In this document: positions 25,292 through 38,500 of the stretch, in pieces | Layout: the number at the start of each line of letters is the position of its first letter | Position numbering within the stretch: the stretch's first letter is position 1 | DNA from: Anisus vortex | Lineage: Eukaryota > Mollusca > Gastropoda > Planorbidae | Reading direction: 5' to 3' | Assembly (NCBI GenBank): GCA_949126835.1 | Contig: OX421497.1 | Coordinates: 2,286,271 to 2,350,270, forward strand | DNA: 64,000 nucleotides | Made by a program: the position numbers and the translations under genes | The notes under the pieces: model-generated | Told to the model about the DNA's origin: nothing | Database searches by the model: none | The model's input: only the letters and a program-made list of their open reading frames with translations

Positions 25292-25591
25292 TTAATGTAA
25301 AGAAAACTGGTTTATTATCTCCCTTAAATTAAATTCTCCAAACTCAATGCTAGTGATACCAAACGAGTTTATTGTTATAATATAACTAGTATACTTCTGA
25401 AAATGCTCATCTATCTTATTTTGCCTTAAATTAGGGAAAGAGTTAAATGTTTTGAAATGGATTTCACGGAAAGATATGTTCAGTTTCAATGCAAATCCAT
25501 TGCAGTTGCCCTTTCGGACCCAGTCTTGAAAATGGAAGTTTAACTCACTGAAACGTGTCGCCAAGTCATACAGAAACATTGGCATCAACAC
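25292..25591 (-). pseudogene. hAT transposase fragment (SCAND3/ZBED-like)
   Basis: A 99-codon open frame with FLYDLATRFSELN, FKTFNSFPNL and IDEHFQKYTSYI. This arrangement resembles the middle of domesticated and mobile hAT transposases of the SCAND3/ZBED5 type. No catalytic block or dimerisation domain remains nearby. A CAGGGGTCAG terminus at 25989 lies upstream in the same orientation, so the fragment may be the remains of an autonomous element. Family assignment is from motif memory. Confidence 0.45.
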
Positions 25592-25894
25592 TCAGTTCTC
25601 CTCATTCAATAACGGAATTTTTTTTTTCCATTAAGATACATCTTAATTGCTTCCAGACAAGAAAAGAATCTATCCTAGACTTTACCTATACTCCGTATGA
25701 CTTTCTTCTAGAAGAGACTTGAGAAGCTATACAATTGACTATCTTAACAATAGATTCAATCACAGATTGCAGGTCCAATGATGGGAGCTTTGCATACAAA
25801 CTGTCCTGAACTAAAACAGTCGACGTTCAGTGTGATTCCCATGTGGTTCGCCATGCAGCACCCACTAATTATGCGGAAATATGTTGTATTCACC

Positions 25895-25989
25895 TGCATT
25901 AAGCAATATTCTTGGAGGTCTTTCGCGTGCCACTGAAAATCGTTCTGCGTGCCATGTGTGGCACTCGTGCCTTAGGTTACTGACCCCTG
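25895..25989. mobile_element. Terminal fragment of CAGGGGTCGG hAT family
   Basis: It ends GGTTACTGACCCCTG and contains the family's internal words GCGTGCCACTGAAAATCG and TGGCACTCGTGCC. The opposite terminus is not found. It may belong with the transposase fragment at 25292-25591. Confidence 0.6.
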
Positions 25990-26970
25990 CTATAAAGCAT
26001 TTGCGTTGATTATATAAATACTTTTCGATACTAGATGTTCATCCCGAAAATGAGCAGTAGATGCAATGAATTTTGCAGAAATTCCCATCACTATTAGCTG
26101 CTAGGAAAATAATCGTGAATGGTTAAATAAAAACTGCACTATTAAACAGTGTGTGTATCCTGAGGCACATGGTATTCTTGTAAGATTTGATACGCACGAA
26201 TTCTAAGTTATTCTATTAATCTGGAAAAATGGCTAAAAGTGGCGCCTTTTACCTAAAATTTCGCGTCCCTAGCGTCAAAATCTGACTACGCCACTGAACA
26301 AGACACAATTTATAGACTATGTGTACTAACAGAAAACTGCATTATGTGTCTATCCATAGTTTACAAACGCAATCTCTCTGCTCTCTCTCTCTATCTGCAC
26401 TGCTTACATTTCTTATAAAAGCCATTGCTGCTATCGATAAAAAAAAGACAAATAATTTTGTAGTCAATGGGTTTACGCCTGAAAGATATTAACAGATGCA
26501 TATAAATAATTACAACCACAAGCCGCAGCGCATACAACTGTCATCAACGGGATATGCGCTATACAAGCACTATCATTATCATTATTATTCTCTTCGCCTA
26601 CTGTTGTTGTTTCTTTTTTTTTCTTTTTTTTTGCTTTTCTGTACATGTTATACAACGAGACTCGGTAAATCCACCATCGCCCCCTCCCATTAGGCCTGCA
26701 AGTTGGTTTGAAATATAAAAAAAAATAATTATATTTTCATGTATTTAAAGAAACAAAACTCTTTTAGTTAACAATCCTGACAAACAATATAAATGGACCA
26801 AAACTTAGTAGAAGAGAAAGAGGTAGACGAATGTCCACCCCTCCCTCCCAACTGCACGAAGTAGATGAGAAATTAACTCCCCCCCCCCCCCCACACCCAT
26901 CATACACCCTAAACGTCTGTTAGTATTGTTTCGTAATGTAGCATTTAATGATGCGTTTGTAAATAATGTG
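25990..26970. other. Intergenic stretch, no gene seen
   Basis: AT-rich sequence with a CT tract near 26370, poly-T/C near 26612-26640 and poly-C near 26880-26892. Short ORFs over the poly-T region are low complexity. Confidence 0.5.
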
Positions 26971-27125
26971 CAGTTTCTTCAGAATGGACTCGCCCTATGT
27001 TTGTGATGGATATACAGTTCCTTCAGAATAAACTCGCCCTATGTTTGTGATTAATACCCAGTTGCTTCAGAATGGACTCGCCCTATGTTTGTGATTGATA
27101 TACACTTCCTTCAGAATAAACTCGC
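26971..27125 (+). repeat. 44-bp minisatellite, cluster 1
   Basis: About 3.5 copies of a 44-bp unit, CAGTTCCTTCAGAATGGACT followed by CGCCCTATGTTTGTGATTAA and TATA. It stops at CTCGC 27125, and the same array resumes at 27739. Confidence 0.9.
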
Positions 27126-27198
27126 TGTTAGTGCCCATAATAATAATATTATTATTGGTAGCGTGCTATGGGCATCATAACATTAGAATGTATTATTA

Positions 27199-27279
27199 TT
27201 AACCCTTCCCGTACAGACCTACTTCTATCTATGCTGCCTTCAGTTCCGCTATATACGCGCCCGGGACTGTAAGGGTTAA
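27199..27279. mobile_element. Small TTAA-flanked inverted-repeat element
   Basis: A 73-bp segment bounded by TTAA on both sides, with ends CCCTTCCCGTACAG and CTGTAAGGG. TTAA duplication and CCCTT ends are characteristic of piggyBac-type elements. The segment is short, so chance cannot be excluded. Confidence 0.4.
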
Positions 27280-27738
27280 GAGTTGAATTGATTTTTGTTT
27301 CCAACAAACGACTCTGCGTCTAGGCATATGCATGCAAACTTGACAATGATGAATAAACAATTTCCTTACTCTTACTTCAATCTTTTATTTGCTTCAAGAC
27401 AAACACATATATATATTATTTGATGATATAGAATCTAGGAATCATAGGCACATATAATATACTTTAATTCAACGTTTTAGAATGGAGATATCAAATCAGC
27501 TCCCATCTAGCTTCCATGGGGCTTCTGTTCAAAAACAAGAGGAATTTAATTAAAAAGTATAACTCTGCAGACGGTAAGATAAAGCTTTAAGTCACTGATC
27601 TATATATTATTTTTAAGTAGCAAAAGCTGACTATGAATATTAAACAAAACAATGTGTTTAAATGTAAACATTCTAATAGAAGTACCAAATAAATTAAATA
27701 ATAAATCTAATAATTTTTTTGGGAAAGGCAATATCCAC

Positions 27739-28110
27739 ACTCGCCCTATGCTTGTGATTGATATACAGTTCCTTCAGAATGGACTCGCCCTATGTTTGTG
27801 ATTAATATACAGTTCCTTCAGAATGGACTCGCCCAATGTTTGAGATGAATATACAGTTCCTTCAGAATGGACTCGCCCAATGTTTGTGATGAATACGCAG
27901 TTGCTTCAGAATGGACTCGCCCTATGTTCGTGATTAATACGCAGCTCCTTCAGAGCGGACTCACCCTATGTTAGCGATTAATATGCAGTTCCTTCAGAAT
28001 GGACTCGCCCAATGTTTGTGATTAATATACAGTTCCTTCAGAATGGACTCGCCCAATGTTTGTGATGAATATGCAGTTCCTTCAGAATGGACTCGCCCTA
28101 TGTTTGTGAT
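27739..28110 (+). repeat. 44-bp minisatellite, cluster 2
   Basis: About 8.5 copies of the same 44-bp unit as cluster 1, separated from it by about 613 bp of unrelated sequence. The ORF across it is a consequence of the repeat. Confidence 0.9.
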
Positions 28111-28536
28111 CCAGATCCTCTCCGATTCTCTTCCAATCTATCTCATTGTCTCTGTCTCTTCTGAATTCTCTATATATTTACATATCTCTAAGGCTCTATA
28201 TTTCTTTTTCAATGACTCAATATGTTATTATATATCTCTTTGTGACTCACTATTCCATCTCAGTCTCTCTTTCATTGTGTCTATATCTCTGAATCTACAG
28301 CCTTGTCTTTTTATCTCTAAATCTCAATGTCTCTCTATTTCTCTTGCAATCTTTCGCTCTCTCTCTTTCTCTCTCTGTATCTATCTTTTAATATTCCCTA
28401 TCGCTCTATCTATTTCTTTAGTTCTCTCTCCATATATTTCTACATCAGTTAATATCTTTTTAACTCGAAATATATAATTATATTTGTCTTTCTTCAAGTT
28501 GCTCTCTCTCTCTCTCTCTCTACTTTTACAGCTTTA

Positions 28537-28580
<44 letters not shown>

Positions 28581-28620
28581 ACCCACTCTCACGCTTTATA
28601 TAAAAGTTCTCAATCTTTCT
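28111..28620 (+). repeat. Pyrimidine-rich (CT)n region
   Basis: Long TCTC-dominated stretch with pure (CT)n runs at about 28501-28521 and 28532-28580. The 144-codon ORF at 28043-28477 is Ser/Leu/Ile-rich low complexity and is not a gene. Confidence 0.85.
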
Positions 28621-29496
28621 TTATTTCTTTTTCTGTCTTATTCTCTTTTTCTCCTTTATAGTCTTTAGTCTAGTCAATATAATATTAAATCTATCAATAA
28701 TATTTGTATTATTTATGTTATGTAAAAGGCAAAAAAATACATCCTTTAGAATTTCCTATTTTATGTATTTTAATACACAACTTGGCCTTTTTTTTTAAAG
28801 TATAGGGTTCAGTTATAGTTCATCCAGAAAACACAGTGAAAGTATTTTGAGTATTAACGACTTTCCACGAAATGTTTAAACAGTCAAAAATAACAACAAA
28901 CATCGGATTGCACAATAATGTAATATAAAATTATGATTGATTTGTTGATTCCAGAAAAAAAAGAACAACATTTAATTTGATTGTAAATTGAACAGTATGT
29001 TAGCATTTATTAATTACCGGTAATAAACATCATTTACAACTAATTAAAGAGAAAAAAAAATTATTTACAAAGATAATAAATATATACTTTTATTTGTCAA
29101 ATAATATGATCCTTTAACGCAATGTTCAGGATTTTCCTCAGATATAACATTTCTCTGGCCTGAATATTTTGTTATTATGAAAAGAAACAGTAAAAGAGTT
29201 ACTAGCAATGTGTTTCTACAATTGATAGAGAAAATAATAGAAAGCTAGACATTAGTCCATTCAGTAATTTTAGTTGAAATGCAAAATAAAGAGTTAATCG
29301 TATAACTTCTATTAGACAAAAATTATGAGTTTTTATTGTGGCTTTTAGAAAATGAATTCCAGTTATTTCTTTTAAATAATGTACAGAAATATTATTATTA
29401 TTGTCGTACGTTTTTTTTATTACCCACGATTACACTTGTTTGGAAAAACTGCTATTCTTTATATAGCCTATATAAATATTTTTAAACAGGAAGATT
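28621..29496. other. AT-rich stretch downstream of the ApeC gene
   Basis: No gene or recognisable repeat. It lies just beyond the 3' end of the minus-strand ApeC gene. Confidence 0.5.
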
Positions 29497-29502
29497 TTTA
29501 TT
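29497..29502 (-). other. Candidate polyadenylation signal of ApeC gene
   Basis: AATAAA on the minus strand about 75 nt after the stop codon at 29577. Confidence 0.5.
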
Positions 29503-29576
29503 AAGAAAAAAAGAAGAAAGGCCAAAAACGAAAAGTCTTAAATGTTGTACTAAAGAAAAATTTTTTTTTTTAAGTT

Positions 29577-32500
29577 TCAATTCTCTCTTCCTAAGTTGAC
29601 CGTCAAAGGTTCATAATAGCACAAAGTTATGTTAACATTGTTAACTCGTCCGTCTGGGTGAGGAAATGAGAGCTTGTCACGGTTATTTGAATTCTCACTG
29701 TCGATATTGACGTATTCCTCCGTTGAAGTCATTCCAATCACATCCTGGCAAATGCCGTTGAAACGGTAGAGATAGAAAGGTGCAAAAAATGGCAGTTTAA
29801 TGGGTTGTAAAGCACTTGCATCACTCCGGCAGCAAAAACTCAAAGCGTTGTCCATCAGAAACTCCGGTAAAATTCCACCCCAGCCTCTCAAGTTTCCGGT
29901 ATCCTCGTCGTCAATAACTATTGATCCATTAGAAAAGCCATCTGGGCAGTTATATTTTCTATTGATACAATACGATCCTTTCGGCCATGGCCTTTCTCTG
30001 TCATTTATTTCGTCTTTTACACAAAAAGAAATATTCATAAAATGTTGGGAATTATTCAATAATTTTACAGGAAGGGACAAATGGCTATTTTCACTGTATG
30101 AGTCTTCGTTTAAATCTGAAGATTCAGTGTGAAATTTGTAAAAACCTTCCATCCATGTCTGGGTAGGATGCAATGGACAACCAGCGGACGGTTTAAGTAC
30201 AGCAAAGGTTCCTTGCGGCCATTGATGGACAGAGTCATCCAAACTAGAGTAAATCATAGTAGGAATATGGCTTAAAGCTGTCATAATGTCTTTACTGTAA
30301 TTTAACAAGCTGTTTTCTCTTATTTGAAGCTTTGACTCTAGATACACTATTTTCTTCTCCAAGTAACGAGTTTTATAATAGTGAAACATAGAAATTAAAT
30401 GTAATGCTCGAAGGGTACTCATTTTAACTTTGCGGAGCTGATCTGTCATATTTTTAAATATGATTAAGGTATTGGCGTCTTCAACAACCTTTTGGTCTTC
30501 GGCGTTTAAACTCTGCTGTATTTCTCTGACTTTTGTCATAATGGATTCGAAGTCGCTTTGGAATTCATCAAGATTATTTGCCCCGCTCGGGTCAGGTGTA
30601 ATATACTCTGTTGTAAATTCTGTTGTAAGTACATCAATGGAGCGTTTTACTCTGACACTCTTGTAAATGTCTTTGTTTTGTCGGAATTCGTCATTGGGTA
30701 GGTTTACGGGTTCTTCCTTTTCCATGGAATTATCTTTCGGTGTTGTCCTTTCGTGCTGTGGACGTTTCATGGGGACTTTCCTCTGTGGATTTGCTGCATC
30801 CAAGTTGTCAACACCTGCCTTTTTACTACCGGTGTTGTTCACTGCGTCTCTATTAGAATTGATCTGGGCAGGTGTTGCAATTGTGAAGTTACTTATTTTG
30901 AAGTGTGGTTCCATTCTTTTGACTTGACTTATATGTTGATGCAGATCGGTCTAAAAATATATTAATACATACCTTAAACATAGTAGCTAATAATTAAAAA
31001 GAAAGATAAATAGATAGTTTTTATTTACAAAAAGGTAGAGATTTATATAGCTAAAGAAAATTGGCAAAAGACAGTAGGACAATCAGAACAGAAGACAGAC
31101 GGAAATACAGGCAGAAAGGTAAAATAGACGTATAAATTGATGTAAAGATAGACTGATACATATCAAGATAGATAAATAAATAGTTAGTGAAATAGATAGA
31201 TATATAAATATAGAGCAAGACAGATAGAATTATAGATGTACAGATACTTAGTCTGTAATTGGTAAGCCAAATAGAAATGTTTACTTTACATACTTTCTTT
31301 TTCAAAAAGGCGTCACATCGAAAATGTTCAAATATACTGGTGTCCGCCAAATCCCAAGTTATCTTAAGCTGTGATCCGCTCTGGCCATTGTCAATAACAC
31401 TTCCTTCAGCTTGGACGATTCTTGGGTCATTCAGACGTACGCGAGCTGGATTCGTCCTGAAAATCTCAGCCATGGTTGTCCAATGACTCTGTGGAAGCAC
31501 GATTATGTTAAGGTGGATTAATCAATAAATGGTTGTAAATTAATGAAAAATGTGTCGTAGTGTGATCATTAGTTTTACAATAATGTGGTTGTAGCATGTA
31601 TACAATTTGAGAAACAGACTACAACTGATCATTTAATTTATGTACTGAAATGTTTAGTCCTACTACAACGACGCCAGTGAGTGAATTGTATTTTCATTCA
31701 CGAAGGTCATATAAGAGGTTGTTGTCAAAGTAGCCATTCTGGAGTCAGCATTGTGTTAGAGTTGTTGGTGAGTTATGCTAGATTCACGATAGAGAGAAGT
31801 TGCTCTGCACTGTATGAACATGACAACTTAAAATCGTTCAACTTCGACAATATTTTATGAAGAGATTGTTTCTCACTTATATTTCAAGCTATTGTATTAT
31901 CATAACACAATGCAGCATACTATTTTACTTATTACATCTGTGTGTATTTTAGAATAAACGATTTGCAACCTGTATGGTTACATATTACATTTCATATCAA
32001 ATTGGCCTACTTAATTTTCCTATTTTTTTTTTTATATTTCTATATAGATCTATTTTGTTTCATTTATTCGCATTTTTTGTATTTACTGGTCTTGAAAAAC
32101 CTAGTGGTATTTTTTACATGACTTCTAGGTTTTTAGTGTTGTTTTTTTAGTTGTTTCCCAAGGGGAAAAATAGTCCTATAATGTTCCTGGGCAAACCGTT
32201 TTTTATTTAAATACCTTAAATCAGGGTTCGGGAACCTTTTTGTCTTAGAGAGCCATGGATACCACATATTTTTAAAGTAATTCTGTGAGAGCCATACATT
32301 ATGTTTAAAAAAAAAAAAATTCAAGTAAATGTGTGCATTTAATTTGTGTAATTTCAACACTAAAAGTACAATAATTATGTCTCTGAATTCTTCTGATGCT
32401 GAGCTGAAGTAGACTTTAGCTCATTTGTAGAATGAAATATTGATATGCAATTAATATGCAGATCAAAAATTCTAAAAAAACATTTTCTTAATAATCGAAC

Positions 32501-35500
32501 AATTGTCTGCGATCCCGATGCAGCCATCAAAAGAGCCACATCTGGCTCGCGAGCCATGGGTTAACGACCCCTGCCTTAAATTGTCCTGATGAATATTCTT
32601 TATTTCCCTTTTTGTTTTAATACTTTTTGAAATATTTGATTTAAATTTCAATGAACATGTTTACTTTGTTTTATGGTTCATGATGGTGTTCTTGTGTCGT
32701 GCTTAAGGTATAGTGTTAGTGTTGTGTTTAGCTTTTTAAATAAATAGGTCTTAGATAGCTTTAGCCACAGACCAATATGGTCACGTTGGTTTCCCAAGGT
32801 TGCAGAGAGTAGGACCACCCATCTTCCTCCCCACCCCTTACATTAATATGTCTACAACTGGAGTTACCCAATCTGTGTGGTGCAAGCTAGTTATGTACGT
32901 TGTGTTTTTTTTTAGAAACAAAGAGAAAACAGACATATTGATGTACGCAAAATAATCTCTACGCCCCAATAAATAACTCTAATAATGCCATCGAAGCAAT
33001 TATTTCACAAATAATCTCTAAAACATAATTAAAAATAAATTATATACTATCCAGACAACTCTAAATACAATATATACACATATACCCTATCAAAATTTCT
33101 AAACAATATATCATGCTATACAGATACAACTCTAATTGTTAGTGTTCTCGTGGTCTCTACAAATTTGCCTGTGCATTCGGAAAACTTTCGGGAAAATCTA
33201 GTCTAGTACTTTCTACACCAAAACCTAAATAGGCCTAAGGCTCGCTAACTTTTAGCAAAGACTAGACTCTATAAAAAGATGGACCGCTAGGTCTATTTTA
33301 AGAATTTATATGTTCTCTTTTTTTTCCGTGCGCAACCTATTGCAAGTTTCCACTGTGAGTTTGATTTTAATCTTAATTTTCCATTCTAAAAATAATAGTG
33401 ATGCTATGGAGTAATTAAATAATATATAGGTAGTAACTATATTAATAATTAAAAAGTCGAAATAAAACCCATTTTTGGATATTAAGAAAACCTATATCGG
33501 AAGTAGAGATAGTCAAGTGACTGTCCATGCGGTCGGCAGTCTTTTCTCATAACTCACAAGGAACGCCGGCATTATAATTAGACTCAGGAAAAATAAATAA
33601 AATTGTGTATTATGTTGATACTATAAAGCTATATTTGTTCATTGGATGTGAAGTGTCAACTGTTAATGAATTGTTATTAAATAATATGCTGCAACAAGTC
33701 GTTCTTTTATTATTTACAAGTTTGGAATTTATATTGTGGTGATGTCGTCTATTTTGATGTTCAAATCAATCAAATAATTCAGCTACTGCAACTCAAATAC
33801 TCTGAAAAGACTGGTAGTAATGTTTGATAGTCCAATAATAATAATAGGACATCAACAGGTTTGGTGGCAGCTAACGGAGAGAGAAGCTGAAGGATATAAT
33901 ATTATGTTCAAATTCGAAACTTTTTGAACTTTTTGAAGACGTACTATAAACCACATGGAAAATTATGTGAGTACCAGTTTTTGAACAAAACTGAAGCCTG
34001 AGTCGTTTATTTCAAATACATATACTATTTATCTGATTGAGCACTATAATAGCTCTAAGAAAATATAACGTTTGTCCACCGATGACAAATATTTCATCAT
34101 TGGAAAATTCGATACATAAAATCGAAAAAAAAGTGACTGTACATAGGTCATTGTTTGCAACCGGAAAAAGTTTCGTTCCCACATGTTATCAACAAGGAAC
34201 CTTAACTATATATATATGTTCAAGTCCGATGTTCAAATCCGATGTGACACAACCATGTGTTGAATTTTATGTAGCCTACATAACCATATGTTCAAATCCG
34301 ATGTGACACGACCAGGTGTTGAAATCTGATGTGTTGAAGTCCGATGTGCTTATCGGAAGATAAATAAATAACATTAAATAACTTTAAATATAATTAATAT
34401 TTAATCTGTATACCAAAGACTTTGACATTAATTTTAATTAATGGTATACATTTTTTTCTTGTTTTAATTCTAAAATTGGATTATACCATACTGAAGTGGA
34501 AACTTGAAGCAACTCAACTTGATACAGTGTGAACATTCATTGGATTATTAAATAATTAATTAAGTTTCTTCTGGATTTCTACTCTGGATTTACATTGCAA
34601 TAATTTCATACAGTGAATGTGTTTTCATTTGGATTATTAAGTAATCTTTAATTTAATCATATTTTTTACATTCATTAGTATGAGTTATATATATATATAT
34701 GTATTATTTATGTATAAAGCGGGCTCTGGTTGGCGGGAGTTTCTAAAATAAATCTCTTGTCTATTCTTATTCTGTCTATAATCTATTTCTGTTTCTTAAA
34801 AGAGATTGATTAGAAATGATTCTTTGTTAGTGTTATTTCTGTTAGTTGTCTTGACTTTGTTTGTTATTGTTAAGAATTATTAAAGTAAAATTACTATAGT
34901 CTTGTCAATGTTATACATGTTGTGATTCTTTGTCAAAAATTCCTCTATCATTTGTGGTCCAAGCAGCATTAGTGTATTGTGATTGTGTTTTTTCTATTGT
35001 TACTTGATATAATTTTTTTGTTCTGTATTTTTTGAGATATCATTAATATGCATTGGTTAGTTTTTGCTCTCTGAGTATAATGGTCTATGGTAAGAACATT
35101 AACAATAATAAGTTCACCAGGATAATAATAATATGAATATTCAGATTCATAACTATATGATTTAAGTAGTGCCCAAATACATGTAACTACAATTAACAAA
35201 ATAATAATTGATATCTAATACATGTAACTACAAATGTACAAAATATTCACAATATAACAGGTAAAATAACCTAAATAAAAATAATATTGTGCTTTGCAGT
35301 GCTACTGTAATAATATTATCTAGAATTTACATTGCTATTAATTATAGTAAAATTATTGTGTATTGGCATTAATGAAAATGTACTTCCAGTAATCACAATG
35401 AAAATGTACTTCCAATACTGATAATAATTACATCCATTTCAATTGCTCATAAGAATAATATCATAGTGGCTTATGATAACATTAATCTAATTCTTATATG

Positions 35501-38500
35501 CCATCCTCAATAATAATAATAATATTATATATGTGCTACCATTGGTAATAATAAGATTGTACATTGCTTTGCGGAAAATAATTGTGCAACCTATATAGTA
35601 ATAATAAGTCATAATAGCAAAAAGTGACTTGCACTTGCTTTCAACTCTACTATAAAATTGCTAATAATAATAAAATAAACAAGCCATAATTGAAAATGTG
35701 TCTTGGCATAGCCAATAATTGTTGACATTCTAGCATTTTGCATTCTGAATTATAAACATTTTACTACAGCATAGGATTCAAAAGTTGCTGTGATAATATA
35801 TAACTGCTCATTCTGTATTTAATAAATATTGTCATTCAGTAATATAAAAATGCTCATTCAGTAGTTAATAAATATTGCCATTCAGTATAGGAATAAAACA
35901 TTGCTGTACTATAAAATAGTGCATTATAATAATTGTACTGTACTATAATATAATAAATCTTGACATTCATAATAAATAATAATGGAGTCAAAGGTTCAAT
36001 TACTCTATGATGAGGCTAAATTGTTGGCAAAAGAATATGGTATTACTGATAAGAAGGAATATCAGGAATTTGTTGAAAATAAAGTTAAACAATTGAAAAA
36101 AGAATTAGCAGATAAGGAAAGAGATGAACGAGCAGAATTAAGGGCTCATGAAATTAAACAAAAAGAACTTGATAATGAAATTAAACAAAAACAACTAGAA
36201 CTAGAATTAAAAGAAAAAGAATTACAATTGAATAAAGACAAAGAAAAAGAGTTGAGAGAAACTCAGTTGAAAGAAACACAACTAAAATTAGCTCATGAAT
36301 TGGAGTTGGCTAAATTACAAAATACTAAAGTTGAGCAAACATATAATGAAAAATCAAAACATAGTGTAAGATTTAAAATGCCTCCTTTTGATGGAAAAGA
36401 GAAAATTGTTGATTTTCTAAATTTATTTGAAGCAACATGTAAAGGATATGGGATTCCCATTTCAGAATATTACATTCACCTTATTCCACAATTGAAAGAT
36501 AAGGGTAGGGAAGCACTATCACATATTGATAAAGAAATAACTGATTATGCCATTATCAAAGAACAGTTAATTAAATTCTTTATCCACTCTGAGGATTATT
36601 ACAGACAAAAGTTTCATAACTTTATCTTAACAGACAAGATAGAACCGAGAGCTTTTGTGTCTGAAGTGAAAACATTTTTACTTACCTGGTTAGACTTAGT
36701 AAAAATAGATACCAAAAATCCTAATGAGATTATAGAAATCATGGTTGTTGATAAAGTATTAGAACAAGCTTCTAAACCATTGTTTACTCACATTATGGAA
36801 AGAAAAGTTAAGACAGTTGAAAATTTGATAGATGCAATCTCAAATTTTAAGGATAGTCATCCTAATGTAGAACTGACTAAACAAAATCAAACAGTAAATA
36901 CAATTCAACATAGAAGAAGGAGCTATTCACCTCCTAGGTCTAGACATAATCAATTTGGCAATAGAAAAAAATTTGGTAATCAACCAAAATCTAATAATTA
37001 TAGATGTATTTTTTGCAATGGTACAAACCATTCATCAGAATATTGTTACAGAAATAACAATGCAAGAGGTAGAAATTTCAATCCAAACTTCAATAGATCA
37101 AATGTTGATCATAGAGGTTTTTCAAATCAAAATTTTTCTAATTTTGATAATAGAAACTTTCCAAATCAGAATTTTTCAAATTTTGGAAACAGAAATATGC
37201 CAAATCAGAATTTTTCTAATAACAATGTGCCAAATCAAAATTTTGCAAGACAAGATTTTCCTAATACTCAAAACAGACCTCAATCAAATTTCCAAAATAG
37301 AAGAAATAGAGGAAAACTTAACAATTCCACATCTCAATCAAATAATGTCATATTTGAAAACAGGGGTCAATTAATACTTTTTCCTGCTTATGTGGAAGGA
37401 AAGACCACATACTGTCTAAGAGACACCGGAAGTAGTATAATATGCATAGATGAAAGTATCATTCCAAATCAGAAACCCACCAATATAATAAGAGTGGATA
37501 CAATAAAACTTGGAAATGGTTCCACTGTAAATTGTCCTGTCACTATAATAGACATTGATTGTCCTTGGCTTACAGGAAAAGCAGAGGCAGCCATAATGAA
37601 AAACTGTGTTGCACCTTTAATTATTGGTAATTCTTTCAATGTCAAACATGATAATAGTTTTGACATTTTTCAAAAATGGATGAATGAAAAATCCAATGAC
37701 TTGAATTTGAAACCTGTTCTATTGCAAAATGAAAAGTTAGTAGATTTACCAGAACAAGAATTTTACCCTGCTCTACAAACTTTTAATTTCTTACAAACCA
37801 TAGGAAAGTCAGAAAATAATATTCTCTATGAGACACCTAATATTGACTTATCCATAAATAATGAAAAGGATAATCCTATTCCCAAATGGAATGGAACAGA
37901 AAAACTAGAACAGTATGTAAGCAAATTTGAAAGTCAATGTGAAATAAACAATGTACCAAAAGAATTACATGCTATTTCACTATGTAGACATTTAGAAGGT
38001 CATAAACAAATATTCAACATTGCTAAAAATCAAATATCTGATTTTACTAAAATGAAGAGTGAGATATTATCATATATTGATAGTCCTCATAAAAAGGAAA
38101 CCCAAATGAAAAAAACAGAAAATATCAGTTTAATAAACATGCCTTTTGATGAGCTAACTCTAAAACAAGAACAGAAAGAAGATCCATACATAATTAAAAT
38201 GGTATCAGAAATTGAAAAAGGTCAGGTTAAAAATAAAAACATTGAAATAATAAATGGAATTCTCTGTAGAAAGGACACTAAATTAGATATAACTCAAATA
38301 GTTATACCTAAAACATTAACTGTCAAAGTGATGCAAATTTCGCATAACAATGCATTGTCAGGTCATTTGAGTAGCAAGAAAACAGTTTGTAAACTCAAAA
38401 AGAATTTCTGGTGGCCTAAAATGGAAAAAGATTTGAAAACATTTATTAAAAGCTGTGATACCTGTCTTAGACATAATAAAAAAAATTCTAAACATAAGGC

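Noticed and set aside
28043..28477. 144-codon ORF
   Set aside because: Starts in the 44-bp minisatellite and continues in CT-rich low-complexity DNA.
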